Part shown: piece after piece, positions 63,664 through 64,000 of the stretch
Layout: each line of letters begins with the position of its first letter
Numbering within the stretch: the stretch's first letter is position 1
DNA from: Flavihumibacter sp. ZG627
GTDB taxonomy: Bacteria; Bacteroidota; Bacteroidia; Chitinophagales; Chitinophagaceae
Direction: 5' to 3'
Assembly: GCF_000814325.1 (NCBI RefSeq)
Contig: NZ_JPHF01000001.1
Location: 682,001 to 746,000, forward strand
DNA: 64,000 nucleotides
Notes under the pieces: generated by a model
The model's database searches: none
Told to the model about the DNA's origin: nothing
Seen by the model: the letters and a program-made list of their open reading frames with translations, nothing else
Position numbers and translations under genes: made by a program

Positions 63664-64000
63664 CCAAAACCTTAGATACAGTCTGGAATAGTTGTCTGGA
63701 GATCATCAAGGATATCGTGGAGTGGCAGCATTTCAAAACATGGTTCGAGCCAATTAAGCCCGTTGAACTCAAGAGCACCGTATTAGTGATCCAGGTACCC
63801 AGTCAGTTTTTTTATGAGTATCTCGAAGAACATTACGTTAACCTGTTAGCAAAAACATTGCGCAGGGTTTTGGGTAAAGATGCGCAATTGGAATATCGGA
63901 TCATGGTTGATAGTGGCAATCATAAGAATAAACCTTTGACGATGGACATACCCGCGCACGGGTATAAAACTTATTCGAACAATGAGATGGATTTTCCATT
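63660..64000 (+). CDS. dnaA: Chromosomal replication initiator DnaA, 3' end outside the window
   Basis: Initiates replication by binding oriC. The 113 codons present cover domain I and the start of the linker: VWNSCLEIIKDIVEW, FKTWFEPIKPVEL and IQVPSQFFYEYLEEHYVNLL, all diagnostic. The AAA+ and DNA-binding domains lie beyond base 64000. ATG 63660 is the first in-frame ATG after the stop at 63582; a TTG at 63627 is less likely. The upstream gap 63524-63659 is AT-rich; I see no consensus DnaA box in it. Confidence 0.95.
   Translation, partial: MTKTLDTVWNSCLEIIKDIVEWQHFKTWFEPIKPVELKSTVLVIQVPSQFFYEYLEEHYVNLLAKTLRRVLGKDAQLEYRIMVDSGNHKNKPLTMDIPAHGYKTYSNNEMDFP

Overview
The window comes from a bacterium of the phylum Bacteroidota, most likely the Chitinophagia/Chitinophagaceae. 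The signs are the Bacteroidota-type division cluster, a carboxypeptidase-regulatory-domain TonB-type receptor, a Nudix-related regulator, DUF4293- and DUF6427-like membrane proteins, several -7 boxes of the Bacteroidota form TAnnTTTG, and the lack of Shine-Dalgarno sequences before most starts. Base composition is moderate and even. I see no rRNA, tRNA, CRISPR array, insertion sequence, phage gene or clear island boundary; this looks like core chromosome.

Layout. Positions 1-13936 (+) hold most of a dcw cell-wall/division cluster: ftsI (5' end outside the window), murE, mraY, murD, ftsW, murG, murC, ftsQ, ftsA and ftsZ, closed by a strong terminator at 13999-14028. Positions 14051-21910 hold a TIGR01777 epimerase-like protein, an ABC exporter pair, a FadN-type beta-oxidation fusion, and a glycerate kinase convergent with a GntP-type permease. 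Positions 21911-27856 (-) hold a 1249-residue AsmA-like protein and metG. A Nudix-like regulator, an exported protein, an S66 LD-carboxypeptidase and a small membrane peptide follow to 30841.

Positions 30855-35157 (-) form a receptor, ECF sigma factor, probable anti-sigma factor and Spy/CpxP-like protein module. A second LD-carboxypeptidase follows it. Positions 36177-41009 (-) run kup, alpha/beta hydrolase, ferritin-like/VIT1 iron-manganese transporter, alpha/beta hydrolase. Positions 41206-47102 (+) hold an unknown exported protein, a DUF6427-like protein, purQ, a stand-alone DsbD alpha-like domain and dsbD. Next come a conserved sigma factor (-), uvrA (+), an exported lipoprotein, a LuxR-type response regulator, a DUF4293-like protein and glyA (all -).

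Positions 54831-57230 (+) hold a sugar-1-phosphate nucleotidyltransferase, a nitronate-monooxygenase-like enzyme and a small exported regulatory-domain protein. Positions 57225-61739 (-) hold a 2H phosphoesterase, an ABC exporter pair and an FAD-dependent oxidoreductase. The window closes with a 5'-nucleotidase split over two genes and the first 113 codons of dnaA, so the replication origin may lie near the right edge.

No single dramatic new system stands out. The items most worth a second look are the DsbD alpha-domain division of labour, the split 5'-nucleotidase, the receptor/sigma/Spy module, the hydrolase-VIT-hydrolase-Kup operon, -7 boxes placed almost on the start codon of several genes, an orphan terminator between the divergent glyA and nucleotidyltransferase promoters, and short repeats that begin at gene stop codons.
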